Shown here: positions 28,322-36,707 of the stretch, piece after piece | How the letters are laid out: each line of letters starts with the position of its first letter | Numbering within the stretch: the stretch's first letter is position 1 | NCBI GenBank assembly: GCA_963805915.1 | Contig: CAWDWD010000007.1 | Coordinates: 372,001-436,000 of the forward strand | Length of the DNA: 64,000 nucleotides | DNA from: JAEULH01 sp963805915 | GTDB lineage: Bacteria > Pseudomonadota > Alphaproteobacteria > Rhodospirillales > Defluviicoccaceae | Reading direction: 5' to 3' | Notes under the pieces: model-generated | The model's input: the letters and a program-made list of their open reading frames with translations, nothing else | What the model was told of the DNA's origin: nothing | The model's database searches: none | Made by a program: the position numbers and the translations under genes

Positions 28322-29401
28322 AGTTGTCCCGTTGCCGGCGTCAGAGATCCGCGTTGGCATCAGCACGGTGTAGTCGAAGTCGAGGACCACCGCCGGGTCA
28401 TACTTGCCACTCGCGTCCTGATAGGGGAAGTCGTGGCACGGGCGGTCCTTGGTCGCGACGGTGCGCAAACGCAGCGCCGCGAGATCGCGGCGGCCGGGGA
28501 GCTCCATCTTGTCCAGCACTTCGGACCAGGCGTAGATGGTGTCGGCGGCGAAGGTCGGCGCGGTGTGGCGTCCGCCATTGATCGCGGCGATCTTGAAGGC
28601 GTTGGCGAGGCCGTTGAACGACAGTGATCGGGCCAAGCTGATGATGTGCCCGCCATAGATGATCCGCCGGCCGAAGCGGCCCTCCTTCTCGGTGTGCTGG
28701 TTGAAGTGGACCTTGGCGGTATTTTGGTAGAGCCGGGTCGCCAGCATATGCTCGGCCTCCTCGATGGTCATCCCATCGACGTGATCGATCTTTTCGCCGA
28801 TCTCGTAATCGTTCCAGAGGAACGAGCTGCCCGCCAGGGCGGTATCGTAGTTGGTGACGTGCAGCTTGTACGGCACCATCAGCTGACCGACATCGACCGC
28901 ATCGGGGAGTTCGGGAATGACCGGTTCCGGCGCCGGCGAAGCCGGGTCCTTCTTGCGGACCATGACCCAGCGGCAATAATCGAGGAGCATTTCCTGGCGC
29001 TGATTGACGCCGATCGAGCGGACATAGACGACGCCGGTCTTGCCGTCCTTGTTCTCGCGCAAGCCGATAACCTCCGAGGTCGTCGACACCGTATCGCCGG
29101 GGTAGACCGGCTCGCCGAAGCGGCCCGAGGCGTAGCCGAGATTGGCCACCGCGTTCAGCGAGATATCGGCCACGGTCTTGCCGAACACCATGTGGAACGC
29201 GAGCAGGCTGTCGACCGGTACGCGATCGAGCCCGAGCATGCCCGCGAACGCCGCCGAACAGTTCATCGCGAAGCGGGTGCCGTAGAGCGCGATGTAGAGC
29301 GCGACATCGCCGTCGGTCACCGTGCGCGGCGTCGCGTGGATGATCTCCTGACCGACCTTGAAGTCTTCGAAGAAGTTGCCTGGATTGGTCTTGGTGCTCA
29401 T
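28295..29401 (-). CDS. mch: Mesaconyl-C1-CoA hydratase (beta-methylmalyl-CoA dehydratase)
   Basis: A 368-residue MaoC-type hydratase that interconverts (2R,3S)-beta-methylmalyl-CoA and mesaconyl-C1-CoA. The start MSTKTNPGNFFEDFKVGQEI, the block IDHVDGMTIEEAEHMLATRL, and RRIIYGGHIISLARSLSFNG (the second hot-dog catalytic region) are characteristic. From memory it follows the Chloroflexus aurantiacus enzyme almost block for block, including TVATKDRPCHDFPY near the end. The ATG at 29401 has a GGGGCAGGA ribosome site; upstream in-frame codons lack one. It is the last gene of the minus-strand run that begins with smtA and lies 130 bases after mcl, whose product it uses. Confidence 0.92.
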   Translation of the reverse strand: MSTKTNPGNFFEDFKVGQEIIHATPRTVTDGDVALYIALYGTRFAMNCSAAFAGMLGLDRVPVDSLLAFHMVFGKTVADISLNAVANLGYASGRFGEPVYPGDTVSTTSEVIGLRENKDGKTGVVYVRSIGVNQRQEMLLDYCRWVMVRKKDPASPAPEPVIPELPDAVDVGQLMVPYKLHVTNYDTALAGSSFLWNDYEIGEKIDHVDGMTIEEAEHMLATRLYQNTAKVHFNQHTEKEGRFGRRIIYGGHIISLARSLSFNGLANAFKIAAINGGRHTAPTFAADTIYAWSEVLDKMELPGRRDLAALRLRTVATKDRPCHDFPYQDASGKYDPAVVLDFDYTVLMPTRISDAGNGTTSTSAKQRT

Positions 29402-29531
29402 GTCCTGCCCCTGTGCCGTCATCCGCGCGCACCGGCCCCGGCGCTCGCCCATACCCGTTCGCATCGCCGCTTGGCTTCCGCTCTCTCGCCCAAGCGGGGA
29501 GAGTGGCGCCCGGAACCAACCAAGAACTGGG

Positions 29532-30575
29532 CTAGAACTCGTAGGCCTCGGCCAGGTCCGGATCCTTTCTCGCCACCAGTTTGGCGAGATCGACAATGAC
29601 CTTGGCCTGCTTCCAGGTTGCGTCGTCCTGCATCTTGCCGTCGATCATGGCGACGCCGGTCCCGTCCGGCATCGCCGCCAGGATTTTCTTCGCGAACAGC
29701 ACCTCGCCGACATCGGGGCTGAACACGCGTTTGGCGATGGCGATCTGGTTCGGCGCCAGCGACCAGGCGCCGGTGCAGCCCATCAGGAAGGCGTTGCGGA
29801 ACTGGGCCTCGCAGGCGGCCTCGTCCTTGATGTCGCCGAACGGTCCGTAGAACGCCCGCAGCCCATTGGAGACGCAGGCATCGACCATCTTGGCGACGGT
29901 GTAATGCCAAAGATCCTGCTGTGAGAACGCGCGCTCGGCCTTGTCGGCGTCGGGATCGGCGAGCACGCCGTAGAACGGATGGCCGCCGCCGACGCGGGTG
30001 GTCTTCATGCCGCGCGAGGCGGCCAGATCGGCCGGGCCGAGGCTCATGCCGTGCATCCGCGGGCTGGCGCTGGCGATCTCCTCAACGTTCTTGACGCCCT
30101 GGGCCGTTTCCAGCAGGGCATGGATCAGGATCGGCTTGGTCACCTCGAACCGGGCCTCGAGCAGGGCCAGGTACTGATCGACGAAATGGATGTCCCATGG
30201 CCCTTCCACCTTCGGGATCATGACAACGTCGAGCTTGTTGCCCGCCGCCTTGACGATGGCAACCATGTCGTCGAGAAACCACGGGCTATTGAGCGCATTG
30301 ACCCGGGTCCACAGCGCGGTGTCACCGAAATCGTGCGCCGCCGCGACCTCGACGAAGCCGGCGCGCGCGGCCTCCTTGGCCTCGGCGGGAATGGCGTCTT
30401 CCAGATTGCCGAGCAGGACGTCGACCTGCTTGGCCATGTCGGGCACGCGCGCGCGGATCTTTTCCAGGTGCGGCGGGAAGAAATGGATCATTCGCTCCGG
30501 CCGGACCGGAAGCTCGCGCATCGGCTGCGGCGCGCCAATCGCCAGCGGCTTATAGAACTGGACTGGCAGCTTCAT
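29532..30575 (-). CDS. mcl: Malyl-CoA/beta-methylmalyl-CoA/citramalyl-CoA lyase
   Basis: A 347-residue HpcH/HpaI (CitE-like) aldolase. In Chloroflexus this enzyme has three jobs: splitting L-malyl-CoA to acetyl-CoA and glyoxylate, joining glyoxylate with propionyl-CoA, and splitting citramalyl-CoA to pyruvate and acetyl-CoA. Visible blocks: LPVRPERMIHFFPPHLEKIR, LLGNLEDAIPAEAKEAARAG (metal/CoA site), VVMIPKVEGPWDIHFVDQYL, MHGMSLGPADLAASRGMKTT and AIAKRVFSPDV. Length and motifs match the Chloroflexus type; the shorter Rhodobacter Mcl1 (about 318 residues) lacks this N-terminus. The start at 30575 has the strong site AAGGGGAGGGG. It lies 51 bases after purK and 130 bases before mch. Confidence 0.92.
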   Translation of the reverse strand: MKLPVQFYKPLAIGAPQPMRELPVRPERMIHFFPPHLEKIRARVPDMAKQVDVLLGNLEDAIPAEAKEAARAGFVEVAAAHDFGDTALWTRVNALNSPWFLDDMVAIVKAAGNKLDVVMIPKVEGPWDIHFVDQYLALLEARFEVTKPILIHALLETAQGVKNVEEIASASPRMHGMSLGPADLAASRGMKTTRVGGGHPFYGVLADPDADKAERAFSQQDLWHYTVAKMVDACVSNGLRAFYGPFGDIKDEAACEAQFRNAFLMGCTGAWSLAPNQIAIAKRVFSPDVGEVLFAKKILAAMPDGTGVAMIDGKMQDDATWKQAKVIVDLAKLVARKDPDLAEAYEF

Positions 30576-30626
30576 GAGTTTCCCCTCCCCTTGCGTTTGT
30601 TCGCAATTGCACAACGTCCCGGAAAC

Positions 30627-31793
30627 CTACGGGTACACCGAAGCGGGACGGAGGTCAAATGGTGACGCGTTCGCCGGTGGTTCGCCGGAAAGGGGCTCGG
30701 TAAACGGATTGGCGCCGAGCGGATAGACGCGCGTCACGTGGCCCATCTTGCGGCCGGGTAGGACCGCTCCCTTGCCGTAAATGTGGATCGCCGCGCGCGG
30801 ATCGCGGGCCAGCGCCTCCCAGTCCTCGACCGCTCCGCCGAGCAGGTTGTCCATGACCGCGTCGGAATGGCGCTCGGTCGAGCCCAGCGGCCAGCCGCAG
30901 ATGGCGCGAATGTGCTGTTCGAACTGGCTGACGACACAGGCGTCGAGCGTCCAGTGACCGGAATTGTGAACACGCGGCGCCATCTCGTTGACGAGCAGGC
31001 GGGGTCCGCCGTTCGTATCGAGAAACATCTCGACGCCCATGACGCCGACATAGTCGAGCCGCTCGACGATCCGCACGGCGATGGCCTGGGCGTCGTCGGC
31101 GACATCGCCGGGCAGTCCTGCCGGCACGATGGTGCGCGCCAGGACATGGTTTTCGTGAACATTCCAAACCGGCTCATAAGCCGCCACTCCACCGTCAAGA
31201 CCACGTGCTACGATCACCGAGACCTCGCGGACAAACGGCACGAACCCTTCGATGATGGCCTTCCCACCGCCCAGGGCCTCTAGGGCTTCGGCCGCGCCGG
31301 TCGCATCGGCAACAAACGCCTGGCCCTTGCCGTCATAGCCGAACCGACGGGTCTTGATGACCGCCGGCAGACCGACCGCGGCGATCCCGGCGCGCAGGTC
31401 GGCTTCGTCATCAACGGCCGCGAACGGCGCCGTCGCAATCCCGGCATCGTCCAAAAACAGCTTTTCGCGCAATCGATCCTGGGCGACCGACAGCGCCTCG
31501 GGCGGCGGCCGGACGGGAACGTGCCGGGCGAGAGACCGCGCGCTCGCTTCAGGAACGTTCTCGAACTCGTAGGTGACGACGTCGACGTTTCGCGCGAACG
31601 CGAGCAACGCCGCCTCGTCGTCGTAGGCCGAAGGGCTGCAGGCGGCGGCAACATCCTCAGCCGGCCGGTCCTCGTCGGGGCAGTAGATGTGGGTGTGGAG
31701 CCCGAGCCGGGCGGCGGCCAGCGCCAGCATCCGGCCAAGCTGGCCGCCGCCCAGCACCCCGATGGTTCCCCCCGGCGCCAGCGGCCCGCTCAT
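30627..31793 (-). CDS. purK: N5-carboxyaminoimidazole ribonucleotide synthase PurK
   Basis: A 388-residue ATP-grasp enzyme that carboxylates AIR with bicarbonate in purine synthesis. Motifs: IGVLGGGQLGRMLALAAARL, VVTYEFENVP, VIKTRRFGYDGKGQAFV, and the metal site LVNEMAPRVHNSGHWTLDAC. It works with PurE, encoded just upstream with about 145 bases between. The ATG at 31793 fits the family start; an in-frame codon at 31826 is possible. Its unusual setting is between 3-hydroxypropionate bi-cycle genes: smtB-purE upstream, mcl downstream, all on one strand. Confidence 0.96.
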   Translation of the reverse strand: MSGPLAPGGTIGVLGGGQLGRMLALAAARLGLHTHIYCPDEDRPAEDVAAACSPSAYDDEAALLAFARNVDVVTYEFENVPEASARSLARHVPVRPPPEALSVAQDRLREKLFLDDAGIATAPFAAVDDEADLRAGIAAVGLPAVIKTRRFGYDGKGQAFVADATGAAEALEALGGGKAIIEGFVPFVREVSVIVARGLDGGVAAYEPVWNVHENHVLARTIVPAGLPGDVADDAQAIAVRIVERLDYVGVMGVEMFLDTNGGPRLLVNEMAPRVHNSGHWTLDACVVSQFEQHIRAICGWPLGSTERHSDAVMDNLLGGAVEDWEALARDPRAAIHIYGKGAVLPGRKMGHVTRVYPLGANPFTEPLSGEPPANASPFDLRPASVYP

Positions 31794-31816
31794 CGCCCGA
31801 CGCCCGCGCAAGGCCT

Positions 31817-31912
31817 GGATCGCCACGCTCCGCTCGCGATGACGGACGGGGCAAGCGGCGCAAATCCGCCGCCGTCATCGCGAGCAGCCCCGGAGGGTTG
31901 GCGCGGCAATCC
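31817..31912. repeat. Inverted pair of a short interspersed repeat between purE and purK
   Basis: TCGCGATGACGG at 31834-31845 and CCGTCATCGCGA at 31872-31883 are perfect inverted copies. They extend outward to GGATCGCC (31817) and GGCAATCC (ending 31912), so each arm is a diverged copy of one element facing the other. The motif resembles the 'GGATTGCC...CGCGATGACGG' elements scattered between genes in many alphaproteobacterial genomes. The pair could fold as an RNA hairpin within the purE-purK transcript. Confidence 0.6.
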
Positions 31913-31937
31913 ACTCCGGACGCCGCAAACGCGAACG

Positions 31938-32432
31938 TCACTCATCGCTGGGCGCTTCGCCGACCGCGGCGGTTTGGCGCGCGCGCCAGACGTCAAGGCG
32001 GGCCGCCAAGGGCGCGTCATTGAGCGCGAGGACGGCGACGGCAAGCAGGGCGGCGTTGATCGCGCCGGCCTTGCCGATGGCGAGCGTCCCGACGGGAATG
32101 CCGGCCGGCATCTGCACGATCGACAGCAGGCTGTCCTGCCCCTTGAGCATCGCCGATTCCACCGGCACGCCGAAGACTGGCAGCGGGCTCAGCGCCGCCG
32201 TCATTCCCGGCAGGTGCGCGGCGCCGCCGGCGCCGGCGATAATCACCTTCAGGCCGCGGCCCTTGGCGGCGCGGGCATAGGCGAATAATCGCTCGGGCGT
32301 GCGGTGCGCGGAGACGATCCGCGCTTCGCAAGGAACCTCAAGTGCCGCCAAGGTTTCGGCGGTATGGCGCATCGTCGCCCAGTCGGACTGACTGCCCATG
32401 ATGATTCCGACTGGAATTCCCTCGCCCGCCAT
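31938..32432 (-). CDS. purE: N5-carboxyaminoimidazole ribonucleotide mutase PurE
   Basis: A 164-residue class I PurE that moves the carboxyl group made by PurK to give CAIR. The core is diagnostic: VGIIMGSQSDWATMRHTAE with the catalytic His later in VSAHRTPERLFAYARAA, and AGAGGAAHLPGMTAALSPLP. It lies 106 bases after smtB and upstream of purK. The C-terminal tail is longer than in E. coli PurE by several residues and appears unstructured. Confidence 0.96.
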   Translation of the reverse strand: MAGEGIPVGIIMGSQSDWATMRHTAETLAALEVPCEARIVSAHRTPERLFAYARAAKGRGLKVIIAGAGGAAHLPGMTAALSPLPVFGVPVESAMLKGQDSLLSIVQMPAGIPVGTLAIGKAGAINAALLAVAVLALNDAPLAARLDVWRARQTAAVGEAPSDE

Positions 32433-32538
32433 CCGTTCCCCGCTCCGCTCAACGTCAACGAAGCGCGGACATTACGCCGGCGCGATGGCGGTGAAAACCA
32501 GAACCGTCCGGTGGCGATCCTTTGCGCGGGCAACCGGG

Positions 32539-33765
32539 TCAGATCACCCGCTTCTTGCGTAGCTCCTCGATTTCGCCCGCCGACATGCCGAGCATCTCGC
32601 TCAGGATCTCGTCGGTATGCTGGCCGAGACGGGGGCCGAGAGAGTCGATCCGGCCCGGCGTCTCCGATAGCCTGGGAATGACGTTGGGCACAATAATCGT
32701 TTCGCCGACATCGGCCTCGTCGATGGAGACCAGGTTGCGTCGGGCATGGAACTGCCGATTGCCGAAGATGTCGGCGATGTTGTTGAGCGGCCCGGCCGGC
32801 GCGCCGGTCTTGTTGCACCGCGCGAGGACTTCGTCGCGGGCCAGCGAGCCGCACCAGTCGCGGACGATCTCGTTGACGTCGTGGCGGTTCTCGATGCGGG
32901 TCTTCTGGTCGCCATATAGGCTGCTCGATGCCAATTCCGAACGGCCCATGGCCTCGGCGAGCCGGGCGAAAAGCTTGTCGGTGGTGCACGCGATCGCCAC
33001 CCACTTGCCGTCCTTGGTCGGGAAATGACCGTAGGGGCAGGCACTTTCGATGTGCGGGCCGTGGCGCTCGCGCACCGTGCCATACATGGCGTAGGCCGGG
33101 GCGAGTTCGTCGGTACAGCGGAACACCAACTCGTAAAGCGCCGTGTCGATGTACTGGCCGCGCCCGGTCTGGTCGCGGTAGCGCAGCGCCATCAGCACGC
33201 CGATGCAGCCGTACAGCCCCGACATGTAGTCGCCGAGCGTGGTCGAGCCGGGCGTGACCGGCGTCCCCTTGGGCATCCCGGCGAGATAGGCAAGCCCGCC
33301 GAACGCATGGGCGATGCGGGCGAAGCCGGGCCTGTCCTTGTAGGGACCGGTCTGGCCGTAACCGGTGACCCGCAGCATGATCAGCCGCGGATTGACCTCG
33401 CGCAGCACGTCCCAGCCGAGACCCCAGCGTTCCAGCGTCCCGGTGCGGAAGTTTTCGCAGAGGATGTCGGTGTCCTTGATCAGCTTCTTGAACAGCTCGA
33501 CGCCGTCCGGCCGATGCAGATCGATGGTCACCGACTTCTTGTTGCGGGCCTCGCTCAGCCACGTGAGGGTATCGCCGCGCTTGGTCGGCGTGCCGAACCG
33601 GCGACAGGCATCGCCGCCGACCGGATGCTCGACCTTGAGCACTTCGGCGCCGAATTCCCCAAGGATCGCGGCGCAATAGGGCGCCGCGATCACGGTCGCG
33701 ACATCGATGACCCGGATGCCGCTCAAGGGCAGACTGTTGGCCGTGTCGGTGGCGTCCTTGCTCAT
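32539..33765 (-). CDS. smtB: Succinyl-CoA:L-malate CoA-transferase subunit B
   Basis: A 408-residue family III CoA-transferase. With SmtA it moves CoA from succinyl-CoA to L-malate, giving L-malyl-CoA for Mcl. The N-terminus LSGIRVIDVATVIAAPYCAA and LKVEHPVGGDACRRFGTPTK are family blocks. The catalytic Asp is in TTLGDYMSGLYGCIGVLMAL. From memory the whole protein follows Chloroflexus SmtB, down to the final residues RKKRVI. It starts 15 bases after smtA, in the same direction, which fits a two-subunit enzyme. Family III enzymes are hard to assign by sequence alone; the neighbours mcl, mch, mct and meh support this substrate. Confidence 0.88.
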   Translation of the reverse strand: MSKDATDTANSLPLSGIRVIDVATVIAAPYCAAILGEFGAEVLKVEHPVGGDACRRFGTPTKRGDTLTWLSEARNKKSVTIDLHRPDGVELFKKLIKDTDILCENFRTGTLERWGLGWDVLREVNPRLIMLRVTGYGQTGPYKDRPGFARIAHAFGGLAYLAGMPKGTPVTPGSTTLGDYMSGLYGCIGVLMALRYRDQTGRGQYIDTALYELVFRCTDELAPAYAMYGTVRERHGPHIESACPYGHFPTKDGKWVAIACTTDKLFARLAEAMGRSELASSSLYGDQKTRIENRHDVNEIVRDWCGSLARDEVLARCNKTGAPAGPLNNIADIFGNRQFHARRNLVSIDEADVGETIIVPNVIPRLSETPGRIDSLGPRLGQHTDEILSEMLGMSAGEIEELRKKRVI

Positions 33766-33780
33766 GATCCGCCTCCCCCC

Positions 33781-35170
33781 TCAAATAATCTTGCGCTGGC
33801 GCAACGAGGCAATGTCGGCGGCCGACAGATCGAGCAGTTCGCGCATCACCTCGTAGGTGGCGTTGCCGAGCGGCGGGCCGAGATTGCTCACCCGGCCCGG
33901 GCTTTCCGACAATGTCGGCACGACGCCGGGAATGGCGACGCTCAAGCCGTCCTCCTCGACTTCGAGAACGTTGCCGCGAGCCTTGAAGTGCTCGTCGTCG
34001 AAGATATCGGCGATGGAGTTGAGCTTGCCGACCGGCACCTCTTTTTCCAGGCAGCGCGCCATCATCTCGTCGCGGGTCAGCGACAGGGTCCACTCGATGA
34101 CGATCTTGTTGACCTCGTCGCGCGCGGCGAGGCGCTTGCGTTGTTCGCCGTAAAGGGTGTGCGAGGCGAGTTCCGGGCGCTCCATCGCCTCGGCCAGGCG
34201 CTCGAACATCTTGTCGGTGGTGCAGGCGATGGCGACCCATTTGTCGTCGCCGGTGCGGAAGTGGCCGTGCGGGACGGCGACGAAGCTGCCGGCGCCCTCG
34301 CGCTCGCGGATCTTGCCGAACAGCCCGTAAGCCGCCGCCAACTCCTCCATCTGGCGGAACACCGCCTCGTAGATGCCGACATCGATGACCTGGCCGCGCC
34401 CGGTCCGCTCCTTGTGGCGCAGCGCCAGCATCACCCCGATGGCGCCATAGAGGCTGGAGATGTAGTCGCCGAGCGGCGCGGTGCCGGGGACCACCGGCGT
34501 CTCGCCGGGAAAGCCCGCGAGGTAGGACAGCCCGCCAACGGCGTGGGCGATGTGGGCGAAGCCGGGGCGGCGGCGATAGGGTCCGGTCTGGCCATAGCCG
34601 GAGACGCGGAGCATCACCAGGCCGGGATTGGCGGCGCTTAAGCACATCCCAGCCGAGGCCCCATTCCTCCATCGTTCCCGGGCGGAAGTTTTCGACCAGC
34701 ACATCGGCCTTGCCGACCAGCTTGATGAACAGCTCGACGCCCTCGCGCTGGCGCAGATCGATGGTCACAGATTTCTTGTTGCGGGCCTCGCTCAGCCACG
34801 CGAGGGTTGCGTCATGGCGCTTGGTCGGGGTGCCAAACCGGCGCATCGGATCGCCGGCGATCGGGTGTTCGACCTTGAGCACCTCGGCGCCGAACTCGCC
34901 CATGATCGACGCCGCGTAGGGTCCGGCGAGAAAGGTGCCGACATCGATGACCCTGATCCCGTTCATCGGCGTTACGGCGGCGAGTGGCGCGGTTTCCGCC
35001 GCGTCGGCGCCGATACCGTCCCCAATATCGTCCTCGGATGGCGGCTGATCGGCCGGCGCCTGACCGGGATCGGGGTTGTCATGGTGGGGATGGGGCTGAG
35101 CACCCGTCCCGGCGGACTCAAGTTTGGTCTTGCGCCCACGCGCGGGCGCGCTATCGCTATCACTATGCAC
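33781..35170 (-). pseudogene. smtA: Succinyl-CoA:L-malate CoA-transferase subunit A, one apparent frameshift
   Basis: About 462 residues if repaired. It is homologous to SmtB and has a low-complexity N-terminal extension of ~67 residues rich in Asp, Pro, Ala and His. Chloroflexus SmtA is also longer than SmtB. The core starts at MNGIRVIDVGTFLAGPYAAS; the catalytic Asp lies in APLGDYISSLYGAIGVMLAL. The frame changes between GLGWDVLK and AANPGLVMLRV at 34635-34643 by one base. Without the correction, a long meaningless frame runs on into smtB and purE. SmtB cannot be expected to work alone, so the indel matters. It is the first gene of the minus-strand run and is divergent from mct. Confidence 0.85.
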
Positions 35171-35459
35171 GTTCTAGCCTCCCTGCCGGACGATCCCGCC
35201 GCGCACACGCCATGGCGCGGCTGGGGCAAGGGCTGCCGCGGTCGTGTTGCTTTCGCCGCAGCGTATTTCCCGCCCGTCACTTTTCGAACTCGAAGACCTT
35301 ATCAGCTATGACGTGGATGATCCATCGCGCCGCTGCCTTGCTCAACCATGCGCATGCACGGAGGTCATTCATACCGGCGACGGCAGGGGCCGTGTTGCGA
35401 TGGACGCGCGCTTGCTGATACAAGCAAAACACAACGAGAGCATCGCTGGGGAGGTCGCC
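35171..35459. promoter_or_regulatory. Divergent intergenic region between smtA and mct
   Basis: This 289-base region must hold the promoters of both arms of the glyoxylate-assimilation cluster (smtA leftward, mct rightward). GGGGAGG at 35448-35454 is the mct ribosome site. TTGCGA at 35395-35400 and GATACA at 35417-35422 form a weak sigma-70-like pair for mct. No clear operator palindrome is seen. Confidence 0.4.
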
Positions 35460-36692
35460 ATGAGCACGGTTCTCAAGGGCTTGCGGATCATCGAGGGCTC
35501 CGCCTTCGTTGCCGCACCATTGTGCGGGATGACCATGGCCCAGCAGGGCGCCGAGGTGATCCGGTTCGATCCGCTGGAAGGCGGGCTCGACGCCCTTCGC
35601 TGGCCGCTGACCAGTGATGGCAAGAGCCTCTACTGGGTTGGTTTGAACAAGGGCAAGCGCTCCATCGCGGTGAACACGCGCACGCCGGAAGGCCAGGAGT
35701 TGATCGTCTCGCTGATTACCGCGTCGGGCGAAGGCAACGGCATTTTCCTCACCAATTTCCCGGCGAGCGGCTGGCTCGGTTACGACAACCTCAAGTCGCG
35801 CCGCGCCGACGTCATCATGATGAACCTGTTCGGCAACCCCGACGGCAGCTCGGCGGTCGACTACACCGTCAACTGCGCCATCGGCATCCCGTTCGCGACC
35901 GGGCCGACCCACGGCCACAAGCCGATCAACCCGGTCAATCACGTCCTGCCGGCATGGGACTGCATCGCCGGTGTGACCGCGGCGATGGGCATCCTCGCCG
36001 CCGAACGCCACCGCCGGCTGACCGGCGAGGGTCAGTTCATCAAGCTGCCGCTGTCGGACGTCGCCATGGCGATGGTCGGCAACCTCGGCCTGATCGGCGA
36101 GGCGCAGATCAACCGCGAGGACCACACCTCGTTCGGTAACTATCTTTATGGCGCCTACGGCCGCGAGTTCGAGACCAGCGACGACCGCTACATCTACGTC
36201 GTCGCCATCACCAAGCGCCAGTGGCAGGCGCTGTGCAAGGCCACCGGCCTCACCGAAAAGCTGGGCCTGATCGAGCCGCTGTTGGGTGTCGACCTCAGCC
36301 GGGAGGGCGACCGCTTCAAGGCCCGCGACGCGATCTCTGCGGTGCTTCAGCCGTGGTTCGCCGAGCGCACGCTTGCGGACGTCACCCGGACCTTCGACGG
36401 CACCGGGGTCTGCTGGGGACCCTACCAGACCTTCCTGCAGATGATCGAGCAGGACCCGCGCTGCTCGACCGACAACCCGATGTTCGCCGAGATCGAGCAG
36501 CCTGGCATCGGCTCATACCTGGTGCCGGGCTCGCCGTTGTCATTTTCGGCACTGCCCCGGGTGGCGCCGGAGCGCGCGCCGCTCTTGGGCGAGCATACCG
36601 ACGAGGTCCTGAGCGGCATCCTCGGCCTCAGCGACGGCCAGATCGGCACCCTCCACGACAAACGCATCGTCGGCGGCCCGACCGAACTGTAG
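35460..36692 (+). CDS. mct: Mesaconyl-CoA C1-C4 CoA transferase (2-methylfumaryl-CoA isomerase)
   Basis: A 410-residue family III CoA-transferase that moves CoA within mesaconate from C1 to C4. It begins MSTVLKGLRIIEGSAFVAAP, with MTMAQQGAEVIRFDPLEGGL, GLNKGKRSIAVNTRTPEGQE and the Asp-containing HVLPAWDCIAGVTAAMGILA. CSTDNPMFAEIEQPGIGSYL near the end is a signature I recall from the Chloroflexus Mct. This intramolecular transferase is specific to the 3-hydroxypropionate bi-cycle, so it is the key diagnostic gene of the cluster. The ATG at 35460 has a GGGGAGG ribosome site. meh follows 15 bases later. Confidence 0.9.
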   Translation: MSTVLKGLRIIEGSAFVAAPLCGMTMAQQGAEVIRFDPLEGGLDALRWPLTSDGKSLYWVGLNKGKRSIAVNTRTPEGQELIVSLITASGEGNGIFLTNFPASGWLGYDNLKSRRADVIMMNLFGNPDGSSAVDYTVNCAIGIPFATGPTHGHKPINPVNHVLPAWDCIAGVTAAMGILAAERHRRLTGEGQFIKLPLSDVAMAMVGNLGLIGEAQINREDHTSFGNYLYGAYGREFETSDDRYIYVVAITKRQWQALCKATGLTEKLGLIEPLLGVDLSREGDRFKARDAISAVLQPWFAERTLADVTRTFDGTGVCWGPYQTFLQMIEQDPRCSTDNPMFAEIEQPGIGSYLVPGSPLSFSALPRVAPERAPLLGEHTDEVLSGILGLSDGQIGTLHDKRIVGGPTEL

Positions 36693-36707
36693 GATCGGAG
36701 GTGAGGC

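Noticed and set aside
28295..30575. Ethylmalonyl-CoA pathway genes
   Set aside because: mch is shared by both pathways, but no crotonyl-CoA carboxylase/reductase is seen, Mcl is of the Chloroflexus type, and mct and meh do not belong to that pathway.
32249..35170. A continuous 973-codon minus-strand frame
   Set aside because: Only its first ~160 codons are real (SmtA N-terminus). After the indel at 34640 it reads smtA, smtB and purE in a wrong frame.
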